Part shown: piece after piece, positions 28,390-37,318 of the stretch | Layout of the letters: every line of letters starts with the position of its first letter | Numbering within the stretch: position 1 is the first letter of the stretch | Assembly: GCA_963793105.1 (NCBI GenBank) | Contig: CAWBZB010000010.1 | Coordinates: 58,952-122,951 of the forward strand | Direction of reading: 5' to 3' | DNA: 64,000 bases | Origin: UBA10649 sp963793105 | GTDB lineage: Bacteria > Actinomycetota > Actinomycetes > S36-B12 | Made by a program: the position numbers and the translations under genes | Notes under the pieces: generated by a model | What the model was told of the DNA's origin: nothing | The model's input: the letters and a program-made list of their open reading frames with translations, nothing else | The model's database searches: none

Positions 28390-29891
28390 GCCACCTCGTG
28401 CGGGCCTTCAGAAGCGCGTCGCTGGCCTTGCGGACGTTCTCGGATGCTTCGGCCAAGGGGATCCCCTCGAGCACAGGAGTCCCGTCAGGTCCCTTCACCA
28501 GATGGGCGTAGGTGAAGCCTCGGCGCTGCATCATCAGCCCGTAGGGAAGCGTGGCGGCAGGGTCAGGATCGGGGGGATGGTCGAGGACGTACGGCATCTC
28601 GCTCGCACGGGTGACGCGCTGGGCGCAGCCGAGCAGGTCGTACGCCGACGGGCCCATCACGACGACCGGCTTGCCCATGAAGGCGGCTTCGATCCCGGCG
28701 GTGGACCCGTAGGTGAAGACGATGTCCGCGCGTGCCATGAGCGCGTAGGAGTCGACGGGCGAGCTCGGATCGAAGTGCACGTCGGGTGCCGCCTCGCGAA
28801 CCGCCGCCATCCAGTCCTCGAGGTCGTCGGCAGGCTTGAGGCGCATGTGCGGATGGGTGCGCACGACAAGCCTGGTCCCCGGTCGTGCCCGGCATGCTGC
28901 TGCCAAGCTCGGCCAGGGCCAGCTCCTGCGAGTGGAGGTACTCCTCCCAGTCGAGGTCGAGCTCGGCGATCTCGTCCCCGGACGAGCTGAAGTAGACGAC
29001 CAGCTGCTCGGCTTCGGGCAGGTCCTCCAGATGCCCTCTGGTCTGTGCGGCGACGAAGACCTGCAGGTTGGTGTCCGCGTGGGTCTGCCGGTTCGTGAAC
29101 CAGGACGCGCCGATGCTCTCCCGCTCGGGACTCGGCCACCGCTCCCACATCCGTTGCATGCGGCCCTGCAGGTGCGCCCAGTCGTGAGTCGTCGCCTCGG
29201 TGAGGTCGAAGTCGGTGTCGTAGCCGCCGGTGTCGTAGTAGAGCACCCGCGCTCCCTCGAGCCTGAGCCGCTGCGGCGACCGCTCGGTCGTGCGTGAACC
29301 GGCCGTTGTAGACGACGACGCAGCCGAGCCGTCGTTCCCGGATCAGCGCGCGCGCCTGGTCGAAGGCCCAGGCGTAGGAGTCCATCGCCTCACTGATCCA
29401 TCGGCGCGGCCAGACATGCGACTCGCGGATAGGGGTGTTGAAGTCGGGGTGCACCTGGAGGATGGACCGGCCCATGTCCGAGCCGTGGTAGGTGAGCTCG
29501 CGGATCCGCGACCGGGTCAGCGGGTCGGGGATGGCGGGCATCTCAGTGGGCCGCCATCGCGTGATGGGTGGCCGGGCGAAGCTCCTGTCGGGGAGACCCG
29601 CGTGCCGCAGCGCACGTCTCGGCGTTCTGGTCGCGCGTGGCCGAACGCAGGAGGCCGCGCGATGCGGCGGCTGGACGTCCAGCCCGTGTCGCGCAGGGGG
29701 GTCTCATCCGCCCAGAAGCCGACCGTCACGTCGGATCCGAGGGCTTGGGCCTCAAGGGCGGTCTCGATGACGGCGCCGAGGGCGAATGACCACTGGTTGA
29801 AGGTGATCAGTCCGATGCGCTGGCGGCTGTCGGGATCGAGCGTCTCCGTCAGGTAGTCGCGAAGGGACGGGAACTCGGCGCGCACGCTCAC
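28376..29891 (-). CDS. capsule-type GT-B glycosyltransferase-like protein, frameshifted
   Basis: GTG 29891 starts V/MSVRAEFPSLRDYLTETLDP, overlapping the upstream stop as GTGA. Segments in order: RIGLITFNQWSFALGAVIET, VTVGFWADETPLRDTG, RELTYHGSDMGRSILQV, ERRLGCVVVYNGRFTHDRAV, VLYYDTGGYDTDFDLTE, EQLVVYFSSSGDEIAELDLD, TRLVVRTHPHMRLKPADDLE (H-P-H) and DIVFTYGSTAGIEAAFMGKP (a T-Y-G-S-T-A-G-I-E motif). The last two resemble the C-terminal nucleotide-binding half of capsule polysaccharide biosynthesis proteins (KpsS/LipB) and CDP-glycerol transferases. The sugar transferred is unknown. Frame changes near 29660, 29545, 29245 and 28900. Confidence 0.68.
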
Positions 29892-30673
29892 GCCGGCCTC
29901 CGCTCTGAGAGGCGGGCGGCGCGGCGGTGGAGTTCCCAGGCCGCCGCCCGCGTTGCTCCGCGGACGGGTGCCTCCCACAGCCATGCCGCTCGCCTTGCGC
30001 GAGGAGACAGGGCCCGGCGTCGGGCGACCTCGGATTCGTGAAGCGATGTCGTGCGGTCGCTGACGGTGAGGGAGTCACCGTGCCAGCGGAAGGACGAGAC
30101 GACACGATCGACGTCGACGAAGGTCCCCAGCGGCTGGATCTTGAGGAGGAGGTCGAGGTCGAACGCGAACCGGAACGACTCGTCCAGCCCGCCGACCCGG
30201 TCCCACGCGGACCGTCGAATGAGCATGCCGGGCTGCGGGATGAGGTCCGGGCCCCACTTGAGGATGCGCGGCGCCCACGCGCCCGCCCGGCTGATCCACA
30301 GCTCACGGTTGTCCTCGTCGATATAGCGGCAGGCCCCGTAGGCGAGCACGGCGTCGGGGGCCGCGTCGAGGGCCGCGACGGTGGCCTGGAGCGACCCCGG
30401 TTCCAGGAGATCGTCGTCGCCCAGCCAGTTGAGGAACTCATGCTGGGGATCGGAGCGGGACGCACCGAGGTTGATGGCGCCGGTGAGGCTGCCCGGGTCC
30501 GCGGCCACCGACGCCCCGTACTTGGCCGCGATGTCACGCACCTCGTGACGAGCCTCCGGGGCCACCACGATGATGTCTGCCGTCTCGGACTGGGTGGCTA
30601 TGGAGGCCAAGCACTGCTCGATCAACTCGAGGCGTTCGCCCATGGTTGGGACGACCATCAGCACGCGAGACAC
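29888..30673 (-). CDS. glycosyltransferase family 2
   Basis: Intact, 261 residues, GTG at 30673. VLMVVPTMGERLELIEQCLA, ADIIVVAPEARHEVRDIAAK, GSLTGAINLGASRSDPQHEF, LNWLGDDDLLEPGSLQATVA (metal motif D-D-D), LIPQPGMLIRRSAWDRVGGL and DESFRFAFDLDLLLKI (D-L-D acceptor/base region) are all GT2 features. From here to the right end of the window I found a single frameshift only. It is the third gene of a four-gene unit, and its end overlaps the start of the next gene. Confidence 0.9.
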   Translation of the reverse strand: MSRVLMVVPTMGERLELIEQCLASIATQSETADIIVVAPEARHEVRDIAAKYGASVAADPGSLTGAINLGASRSDPQHEFLNWLGDDDLLEPGSLQATVAALDAAPDAVLAYGACRYIDEDNRELWISRAGAWAPRILKWGPDLIPQPGMLIRRSAWDRVGGLDESFRFAFDLDLLLKIQPLGTFVDVDRVVSSFRWHGDSLTVSDRTTSLHESEVARRRALSPRARRAAWLWEAPVRGATRAAAWELHRRAARLSERRPA

Positions 30674-30694
30674 TCCCGCAACGTTACTCCAGGG

Positions 30695-31618
30695 CTAGGG
30701 GTCGACCGTGCCGCGCACGACCCACTCTTCACCGGGCAGACCCGACCGAGTCGTCAGAGCTCGGGCGTAGCTCGCGGCGACCGCGCCGCCTAGGGAGGCC
30801 AGGCGAGTCCACTCCCTCGGATGGCGACGCACGTACTGCGCCAGCCAGGCGGCGAGGTGCGCGTCCTCCTTGCGCGCCGACCTGCCGTAGCTGGCCCGGT
30901 CTGAGTCCGACCGGCCGTAGATGATGCTGACCGGCTCCGCGAACTCCTCGACATGCGTGGTCGGCGGGGCGGCCGCCACCGCCATCTCGATGCGCATGGG
31001 GCCGGTCTTCGTCGGCCGGGAGTCTCGAAGGGCGAGGAAGCTCTCGAAGGGGCAGACCGATCCGCTCATCTGCATGTAGGTGGGCTGCTTCAGCTGCCGT
31101 CGGATCCACTCGAGGACCGGCAGCCGCCGTGGCCCGGGGACGGGGAAGGAGGTCCAGCTCTCGAGTGGCTCGTCCCAGGGGCCGTCGTACGGGTGATCGG
31201 CGGCCTCGTGCCGCATGGCCCAGGGGCCGAAGTAGGCGGTTCCGCGCTGGAGCGGCCAGTTGCCGTCGTGGTCCGTGATCGCTTCGATGCCGTGGCCCCG
31301 CACCTGGTCGTCGTAGGCGAGCCAGTAGACCCAGTCGTCTGGCTGTACGCCACTGTTCTCAAGGTGGGTCACCCAGAAGCCCTGGTGCTGCATGGTGGGC
31401 AACTCCGTGCCCGTGCAGAGCACCTCGACGCCAGGGTGGCGGGCAGCGAAGTCGACAGCACGTCGCATGTCCACGGAGTCCGGTGTGGACGTGACGCTGA
31501 GCAGAACGCGGGAGAAGTGCTGCAGGTTGGCTTCGATCGAGTCGAGGCAGCGCTGGAACCGCTCGCCTCCGCGCCACACCATGACAACGAGGATCGGCTG
31601 GAGCGGTGGGGTGGTCAC
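30695..31618 (-). CDS. glycosyltransferase-like protein of unrecognised family
   Basis: Intact, 307 residues, GTG at 31618 overlapping the preceding stop (GTGA). PILVVMVWRGGERFQRCLDS and RVLLSVTSTPDSVDMRRAV look like a GT-A opening strand and helix; LPTMQHQGFWVTHLENSGVQ and DDWVYWLAYDDQVRGHGIEA hold a D-D-Q turn after a strand where GT2 has D-x-D. Later come YMQMSGSVCPFESFLALRDS and GPMRIEMAVAAAPPTTHVEE. The fold suggests a GT2-derived transferase, but I cannot place it in a named family. It lies between a GT4 and a GT2. Confidence 0.5.
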   Translation of the reverse strand: MTTPPLQPILVVMVWRGGERFQRCLDSIEANLQHFSRVLLSVTSTPDSVDMRRAVDFAARHPGVEVLCTGTELPTMQHQGFWVTHLENSGVQPDDWVYWLAYDDQVRGHGIEAITDHDGNWPLQRGTAYFGPWAMRHEAADHPYDGPWDEPLESWTSFPVPGPRRLPVLEWIRRQLKQPTYMQMSGSVCPFESFLALRDSRPTKTGPMRIEMAVAAAPPTTHVEEFAEPVSIIYGRSDSDRASYGRSARKEDAHLAAWLAQYVRRHPREWTRLASLGGAVAASYARALTTRSGLPGEEWVVRGTVDP

Positions 31619-32859
31619 CTCAGCGCCCGTTCGTACACGTCGAGGTACTTCGGGACGACCGCGTCACCCGACCACGTCGCCAGGGCGCGGGCCCGGGCCG
31701 CCCGCGACCAGTTCTGCTCGTGACGGGAGTCGTCGATCGCCTGGACCAATCCGAGGGCCAGATCCTTGGCGTCAAACGGCCGGGCCAGATACCCGGTGGA
31801 CTGGTGATCAACGATGTCGGGCAGGCCCCCGATATCGAACGCGACGACCGGGCGACCGCACGTCTGCGCCTCCAGGGCCGTCATCGGGAGGTTGTCCGCG
31901 AGGCTGGGCACGGCGGCCACGTCGGCGGCCCCGATGAGCAGTCGGATCCGGTCGTTGTCGTTGACCTGCCCCTGCCAGTGGATCGGAGCGCTGGTCCGCA
32001 CGTGGTCACCGGACTGGTGCGGTCCGATGACGATGACCTCGACGTCGGGGTGCCGGCGTTGCACGTGCGGGAGGGCGTCATCGAGCAACTGCCAGCCCTT
32101 GCGGTGATCCGTAACGCCCGCGGACGACGTGAAGACGATCAGGGGTGCGTCGGGAAGCCCAAGCTGTGCGCGTGCCTCGACCTTGTCGACGGGAGTGAAC
32201 GTGTCGGTGTCCATGACGTTGGGCACGATCGTCACGGGCCAGGTGCTGGCGAGGGCGCTGTCTCGCGCTAGATCTCCGAGCCATCGGCTCACGGGAACGA
32301 GGTGAGGTGGCCTCGTCCAGCAGCGCCGCTTGCGTTCCCAGGTCATGCGGTCGATGTCGAGGAGGTGCTCGGTAGCGGGCCGGTTCCGAGGGGTGTAGCC
32401 CGTGCGCCAGCGGGCCGGAGCGTGCGTGGCGTCGTCTGCCGGCACGTAGTGCTCCGTGCCGGTGAACGGCCACATGTCGTGCATCGTCCATACGACCGGC
32501 TTGGTGATCCGACCGATCTCCTCGACGGAGAGGAATCCGTCGGTCACCCAGTGCAGGTTGACCACGTCGGCGCCCGATCGGTTGATCTCGGTGGCGCTGA
32601 TGCTCCCGAATCGGGCCGGCGATCGCCACGTCCTGACCGGCGACGACTGCAGGCGCCACAGCTGGCGGTCCAGCCGGTTGGCCAGCCGGAAACGGGCGTC
32701 AGATCCGCTGGCGACGGTGGGGTCGGCGGTGGACTTCCGGGCGACGCGCATCCTCGAGTCGAGGCCGGCCGCGACCATCGCCAGATGGAGCGAATGGGCT
32801 GCCCGCGCCGCGCCGCCGTTGGCGTCGTAGGTGCTTAGATGGAGGACGGTGGGCGGCAC
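31615..32859 (-). CDS. glycosyltransferase family 4 (GT-B)
   Basis: Intact, 414 residues from GTG 32859, which sits six bases after a TACCGT box; the open frame itself extends to 32904. VLHLSTYDANGGAARAAHSL (acceptor loop G-G-A-A-R), KPVVWTMHDMWPFTGTEHYV, HLVPVSRWLGDLARDS, LIVFTSSAGVTDHRKGWQLL, VEVIVIGPHQSGDHV, VAAVPSLADNLPMTALEAQT (N-x7-E variant of the E-x7-E motif) and RPVVAFDIGGLPDIVDHQST. Similar to WcaC/WcaL-type colanic acid glycosyltransferases. Head of the four-gene unit ending at 28376 and divergent from the membrane protein at 32927. Confidence 0.9.
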   Translation of the reverse strand: MPPTVLHLSTYDANGGAARAAHSLHLAMVAAGLDSRMRVARKSTADPTVASGSDARFRLANRLDRQLWRLQSSPVRTWRSPARFGSISATEINRSGADVVNLHWVTDGFLSVEEIGRITKPVVWTMHDMWPFTGTEHYVPADDATHAPARWRTGYTPRNRPATEHLLDIDRMTWERKRRCWTRPPHLVPVSRWLGDLARDSALASTWPVTIVPNVMDTDTFTPVDKVEARAQLGLPDAPLIVFTSSAGVTDHRKGWQLLDDALPHVQRRHPDVEVIVIGPHQSGDHVRTSAPIHWQGQVNDNDRIRLLIGAADVAAVPSLADNLPMTALEAQTCGRPVVAFDIGGLPDIVDHQSTGYLARPFDAKDLALGLVQAIDDSRHEQNWSRAARARALATWSGDAVVPKYLDVYERALR

Positions 32860-32865
32860 GGGCCC

Positions 32866-32871
32866 ACGGTA
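32866..32871 (-). promoter_or_regulatory. leaderless -10 box of the GT4 operon
   Basis: On the minus strand TACCGT is followed by six bases and GTG at 32859, which favours this start over the longer open frame. Confidence 0.5.
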
Positions 32872-32926
32872 ACGGGTGCAGGCAGCGCGACCTCGCGATC
32901 GCACCCCCGACCGAGGCGGAGGTGCG

Positions 32927-34916
32927 GTGGACGTCCTGTTCCTGGCCGCCTACGTCGTTCTACCGGTGCTGACGTGGTGGCGGTCGCGGAGCATCGCCTG
33001 GACCGTGATCATGGTCGTGGCATCGGTGTCGGTCACTGGCGCCGCGGTGAGTTTCGTGGTCGATCACGTCATGCTGTGGACGCGCGTGCAGCTCCAGTGG
33101 GTGCTGCTGCTCGCCCTCCTGATTCCCGCGGTGCTGGCCTTCGTGCGGCGCCCCAAGCAGACGACACCCCGCCTGCGTCAGGTTCTCGCGGTCCTGGTGC
33201 CGGTGGCAGCGCTGGCGCTCTTCTTCGCCGTGATGATGACCTGGTGGACCGACACGCCCGCCTACACCACGCCGGTGAGCTTCCTCATGGGCCACTCCCT
33301 TGCCGAGGACAACGCGAAATGGCTGGACTTCACCGCGGTGCTGGCGTCCGGCGGTCCGATCGACCAGTTCGTCCCGATGGGTGGCCCTCTTCAACTGTTC
33401 CTCGTCTTCGTGGCGACCGCGATGGGCGCGCTCTCGCGGGCAACCTTGGGCGGCTACAACGAGGTGATGGTCGCCGCGAACTCCGTGGTGTACGGCCAGT
33501 ACCTCATGGTCGTGCTTGCCCCGCTTCGCGCTCGCACCGCTGGCGGAGGCGAGACTGCGCCGCCCGTCGGCTGAGCCCGCCCGCGGTTGGGTGCGAGTCC
33601 CGTGGCCCTTGATCTGGCTCGGGGCGGCTGCCCTGACGATCACGAATCTGATGCTGACGGCCTACGGGCACCTCACGCTGCAGTTCACGGTGATCGTGTG
33701 CGCGCTGTGGGTGACCGCCTTCCTCGTCTGGTCTCGCGTGCCCCGAGCGCTCCTCCTGACCTCGCTGGCGGTTGCTGCGGGCATGACGGTGTGGCTCCCG
33801 ATGAACGCGATCGCCGGAGCCCTGATCGTCGGCTGGCTCGTGTATCTCATCGTGCGACCGATCCGCGGCGGTCGGCAGGCGCTCGACCTGGTCAGCCTTG
33901 CGCTCGTGGTCTTCGTGGCCGTGTGCATCTGGGAGCCCATGCGATCGAGCCTCGCCTTCATCCTCGAGTCGACCCCATCGGCCGCTGGGTCGCTGTTGGG
34001 CGGCTTCGGCGGCGGGGTGCACGCAGCAGTGGGCGTCCTGTCGGCTGTCCCCGCAGTCGGCCCCGTCTTCGCAGGCCTGACGGACTCGACCCTATTCGCG
34101 GCGGGGGGTGGCACGGAGGAGACGACGCCCCTCCTGGCGGCGCTGGCCGCCGTGGGTGCGGTTGGCACTGCAATCGTCATCTCGCGTCAGGGGGTGGGAC
34201 GGCAGGCGTACGCGCGATTCATCCCCGTGCTGCTGCTCGCCGGCTTCGCGGTGGCGCTGAACGGAATGGACCAGTGGGCGACGGGCAGCGCACCTCACTA
34301 TGGCTCGCTCAAGTTCACCTTCATGGTTGCGATCGTGCTGATCGGCACCACCATCCCGCTGGCCCTGATGCTGCTGGATCCGAAGGCCTCGGGGATGACC
34401 CTGGTCCGGTGGGTGGGTCTGGGGGCGGTCATTTTCGCACTCACGGTCGACTCACTGCTCGTCCGCTCCATCGCGGCGGCCCGCCCGACTCAGTGGTCCC
34501 CGCCGATTCCGTTCGACAACCCGCAGAGCTACTGGTGGCCGGCCGACGTCAACGGGACCGCGGAGCAGCCGATCGCGACGAGCCCAGTTGCGTGCGTCTA
34601 CCTCCCCCAGGGGGCTGCGGCGCCCTCGGGCATCCTCGACTCCCAGTTGTCGGACCCGCAGCGGGTCTACTCGTGCACACGACTCTTGGCCGGTCTCTCG
34701 GGTGAGGACGGCGAGGCCCAGCCCATCGTCGACTGGCTCCGTCGCGAGTGGCTCACCAACACTCGCGCCTGGTCCGATGTGCACGGGTACCTCGACGCCA
34801 TGCCCGATCAGGTGCTCGACAAGCCGGTGATCCTGCTTGACGACGGCAGCAATGTCATCGGCCTGGAGACGATGCGGACCCTGCTGGAGCGCTACCCGGC
34901 AACAGCGGGCCAGTAG
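32927..34916 (+). CDS. large polytopic membrane protein, GT-C-like, one frameshift
   Basis: GTG at 32927 is preceded by GGAGG. About 660 residues with some 12-14 hydrophobic segments. The first big loop (about residues 108-150) has TWWTDTPAYTTPVSFLMGHS and LAEDNAKWLDFTAVLASGGP, with the acidic D-x-P and E-D positions expected after TM helices in GT-C transferases. The C-terminus after the last helix is a soluble extracytoplasmic tail with two Cys (SPVACVYLPQG, RVYSCTRLLAG). The frame changes near 33517: reading VVLPRFALAPLAEARL needs one base fewer than the TT in the sequence. Probably a membrane glycosyltransferase using polyprenyl-phosphate sugars; no family is certain. Confidence 0.7.
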
Positions 34917-34944
34917 CCGAGCGGCTCCTTCCCTCGGGTCATCC

Positions 34945-34974
34945 GTGACATCGCGGCTCGGCGGTCCCTAGACT
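34945..34974 (+). promoter_or_regulatory. complete promoter, leaderless, for the membrane protein at 34981
   Basis: GTGACA at 34945-34950 (five of six to TTGACA), an 18-base spacer and TAGACT at 34969-34974. Six bases later the GTG start at 34981 coincides with the expected first transcribed base. It is the best -35/-10 pair I found. Confidence 0.6.
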
Positions 34975-34980
34975 CCCCGT

Positions 34981-36444
34981 GTGGTGGCTCGGGGGAGAGG
35001 TTTGTGGATCCAGGACGTCGTCGCAAGGCGTCCTGCATGGGTGGCCCCCATCATCGTCTGGTGCCTCTCTTCGCTGAGCCTGTGGCTGATCCTCCTGTGG
35101 CTTCAGGCGGCCCATCCGGAGACGATCATCGAGGGCTTCAAGATCCGAGACGAGTCGTCGGACACGGCCTGGCAGACAATCCGGCTGAACGAGATGTGGT
35201 CATACGGCCCCTCGACTCTGTGGTGGATGCACATCTACCCGCCGCTCTACGACGCGATCCGCTACCTGCTCATGCAGCCGGAGGTCAGCGGTGGCCTTGC
35301 ACCCTCGGCCGTCGCCGTGGACTTCCGCCTCTACATCATGAATGTGATCCTGTTCGGCCTCGTCGCCATGGTCGTCTACCTGTGGGTCCGGGACCTGACG
35401 CGAAGCGGATGGTGGGGATTGGCCGGAGCCGCCTTCTGGTCCGTCCTCCCTGCGTCCGTCTCCTTCATGATGCTGCTGAACCAGACGGGCCTCGCGATCG
35501 CCGCGATGGCGGTTGCGTTCTATCTGCTCTACCGGTTCTGCCGTACGCGGCGGAACGCATACGCAGCCGGCTTCCTGGTCGCACTCCTCGTGGCGTCGAT
35601 GACACGGAATGTGGTGCAGATCCACGTGTTCGTCATCGTGGTAGTCGCGGCGGTGTCGTTCTACTTCATGGGTCGACCACGCCGCTGGTGGGCGCTGGCC
35701 GTGAACCTGCTGCTGGTCGTCCTGATCGGCTTCTGGCCGGCTCGCGCCTACGTTCTGTACTCCACTTTCGATGTGTCGACCCACACGGGCTACAACCGTG
35801 CAGGGGCCCTGTGGATCAATCCCTTGGATGTGCCGGTTCCGGAGGAGTATCCGGAGAACATCAATGACAACGCGGTGCGCCTGTCCAGCGGCTGGAACAC
35901 CCAGGAGACGATGAAGGACAACTATCGGCTGGGCAATGCCGCCAATGAGTTCGTCTTGACCGAGCCAGTCGAGGCTTTCACGCGAGCACTGCAGAGCCTC
36001 ACCGTCACGATGCCCACGATGTTCCGCTCGATCACCGTCCAGTGGTACAACACCTACGATTTCGAGTTCCCGCTGGCGCCCGGCCTGAATTGGCTCTTCT
36101 CGGGCTGGCGTTTCGTGGCCCTGATCCTGGGATCCGTCATCATCATCATTCGGTCCGTGGGCCTTCGGGGGACCTGGGAGCGGATTCGCCGGTATGGCTG
36201 GTTCGCGGTGTTCTGGATACTGACGGCCATTCCGGTGGCACTCTCAAACCGGTACTGGCCGCCGGAGGTTCCCGAGCCGATCCACTCAGAGGCGGATCGA
36301 CTGCGCGGGTTGATCGACGTGCCCGTGTACGTGCTGATGGTGCTGGCGGTCTCGATCGTCGCCCGTGATGTCGGTCGACGCATGGCCCGACGGCGCGGTG
36401 ATCGTTCGGCTAGCCCGCGAGAGAGTTCGCCTGCACCCGGTTGA
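34981..36444 (+). CDS. polytopic membrane protein, GT-C-like (GT39/GT83 type architecture)
   Basis: Intact, 487 residues with about 10-11 membrane helices. After TM1 the loop reads ETIIEGFKIRDESSDTAWQT and IRLNEMWSYGPSTLWWMHIY, then PPLYDAIRYLL; the H-x-Y-P-P-L motif on the second loop is typical of Dol-P-Man/ArnT-like GT-C enzymes, where a P-P-L/H-Y-P element follows the catalytic acidic loop. Start GTG 34981 is leaderless. The final 20 residues are basic and probably cytoplasmic. The 3' end overlaps the convergent epimerase by 35 bases. Likely transfers a sugar from a polyprenyl-phosphate donor on the outer face; specificity unknown. Confidence 0.72.
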   Translation: MVARGRGLWIQDVVARRPAWVAPIIVWCLSSLSLWLILLWLQAAHPETIIEGFKIRDESSDTAWQTIRLNEMWSYGPSTLWWMHIYPPLYDAIRYLLMQPEVSGGLAPSAVAVDFRLYIMNVILFGLVAMVVYLWVRDLTRSGWWGLAGAAFWSVLPASVSFMMLLNQTGLAIAAMAVAFYLLYRFCRTRRNAYAAGFLVALLVASMTRNVVQIHVFVIVVVAAVSFYFMGRPRRWWALAVNLLLVVLIGFWPARAYVLYSTFDVSTHTGYNRAGALWINPLDVPVPEEYPENINDNAVRLSSGWNTQETMKDNYRLGNAANEFVLTEPVEAFTRALQSLTVTMPTMFRSITVQWYNTYDFEFPLAPGLNWLFSGWRFVALILGSVIIIIRSVGLRGTWERIRRYGWFAVFWILTAIPVALSNRYWPPEVPEPIHSEADRLRGLIDVPVYVLMVLAVSIVARDVGRRMARRRGDRSASPRESSPAPG

Positions 36445-37318
36445 GGATGTCGAGGAACACGGTCTTCATCCCGGCGGGGAGGGGCATCGTGGCCTCGAGA
36501 GGGACCGTCGGTGCCAGTCGCAGGTCCAGGGACTGGGCGTGGGCGCTGGGGTGGCTGCCCAGTGCGACCGGCACGCGCCGCTTGGCGACCAGGTTCATCG
36601 TTCGGATCACCTGCCCCACCGTGGTGGGCTGCCCGGACGCGATGACGAGCCGCACATTCCGGTCCTCGGTGACGGCGTCCTGGACGGCTTCGAGGATCGC
36701 CCGGGCGGCATCGTCGACGTAGATGTAGTCACGGATGGTGTCCAGTGGCACGAAGATGTTGATCGGCTGCTGGGTGACGGCAGACAAGGCGAGTCGGGAG
36801 ATCAGGCCCTGCAGCTTCGAGAGGTTCTGCCCAGGGCCGTAGAGGTTGCTGATCCGGCCGATCGCCACAGGACACGTTCCGGAGAGGATCTCCAGCGCGA
36901 GACCCTCTTGCGCCACCTTGAGCTCCCCGTAGGGGCTCAGTGGCGCGACAGGAGTGTCGATATCGAAAGGGGGATGCTCCGAGCCGGCGTAGACGCCGCC
37001 GGCGGACGAGGTCATGAAGACCGCCCCGGGTCCTGCTGGTCGCGCCGACCGAATCCCGGTGAGCAGCCCTTCCAGTGGCCCCAACTCAGCGAATGCCTGA
37101 TCGGCAGGCGTCGAGGTGGTCGCAGCTCCCGCCGCCCAGACCACGCGCCAAGGGCCCTCCCCGGTCTCGGCGCTCAGCCCGCGAGCCTGCTCGTGGAGGA
37201 CCTGTCCCGCTGCGTCGGCATCGTGCCACGGGACAGGTCCCGGCTGGTATCGCCAGCCGCACTGACGCTCGACGGCGCTTCCGAGCAACCCACCGCCACC
37301 GACGACCCAGGTGATCAC
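36410..37318 (-). CDS. NAD-dependent epimerase/dehydratase (SDR)
   Basis: GTG 37318 overlaps the preceding stop (GTGA), so the protein begins VITWVVGGGGLLGSAVERQC, the NAD loop, and is about 302 residues. Other features: WRVVWAAGAATTSTPADQAF, AVFMTSSAGGVYAGSEHPPF, PLSPYGELKVAQEGLALEIL (Y-x-x-x-K), IGRISNLYGPGQNLSKLQGL and DTIRDYIYVDDAARAILEAV (R-D-Y-I-Y-V-D-D, the usual late SDR motif). A sugar-nucleotide epimerase or reductase, last in the nonulosonate operon. The longer open frame to 37699 is antisense to the GT2 gene and not real. Substrate unknown. Confidence 0.85.
   Translation of the reverse strand: MITWVVGGGGLLGSAVERQCGWRYQPGPVPWHDADAAGQVLHEQARGLSAETGEGPWRVVWAAGAATTSTPADQAFAELGPLEGLLTGIRSARPAGPGAVFMTSSAGGVYAGSEHPPFDIDTPVAPLSPYGELKVAQEGLALEILSGTCPVAIGRISNLYGPGQNLSKLQGLISRLALSAVTQQPINIFVPLDTIRDYIYVDDAARAILEAVQDAVTEDRNVRLVIASGQPTTVGQVIRTMNLVAKRRVPVALGSHPSAHAQSLDLRLAPTVPLEATMPLPAGMKTVFLDILNRVQANSLAG

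Noticed and set aside
1..29900. Programmed frameshifting or mass pseudogenisation of the glycan locus
   Set aside because: No shared slippery site or stimulatory structure was seen, shifts go both ways, and protein motifs remain intact between shifts. Indel error explains them more simply.
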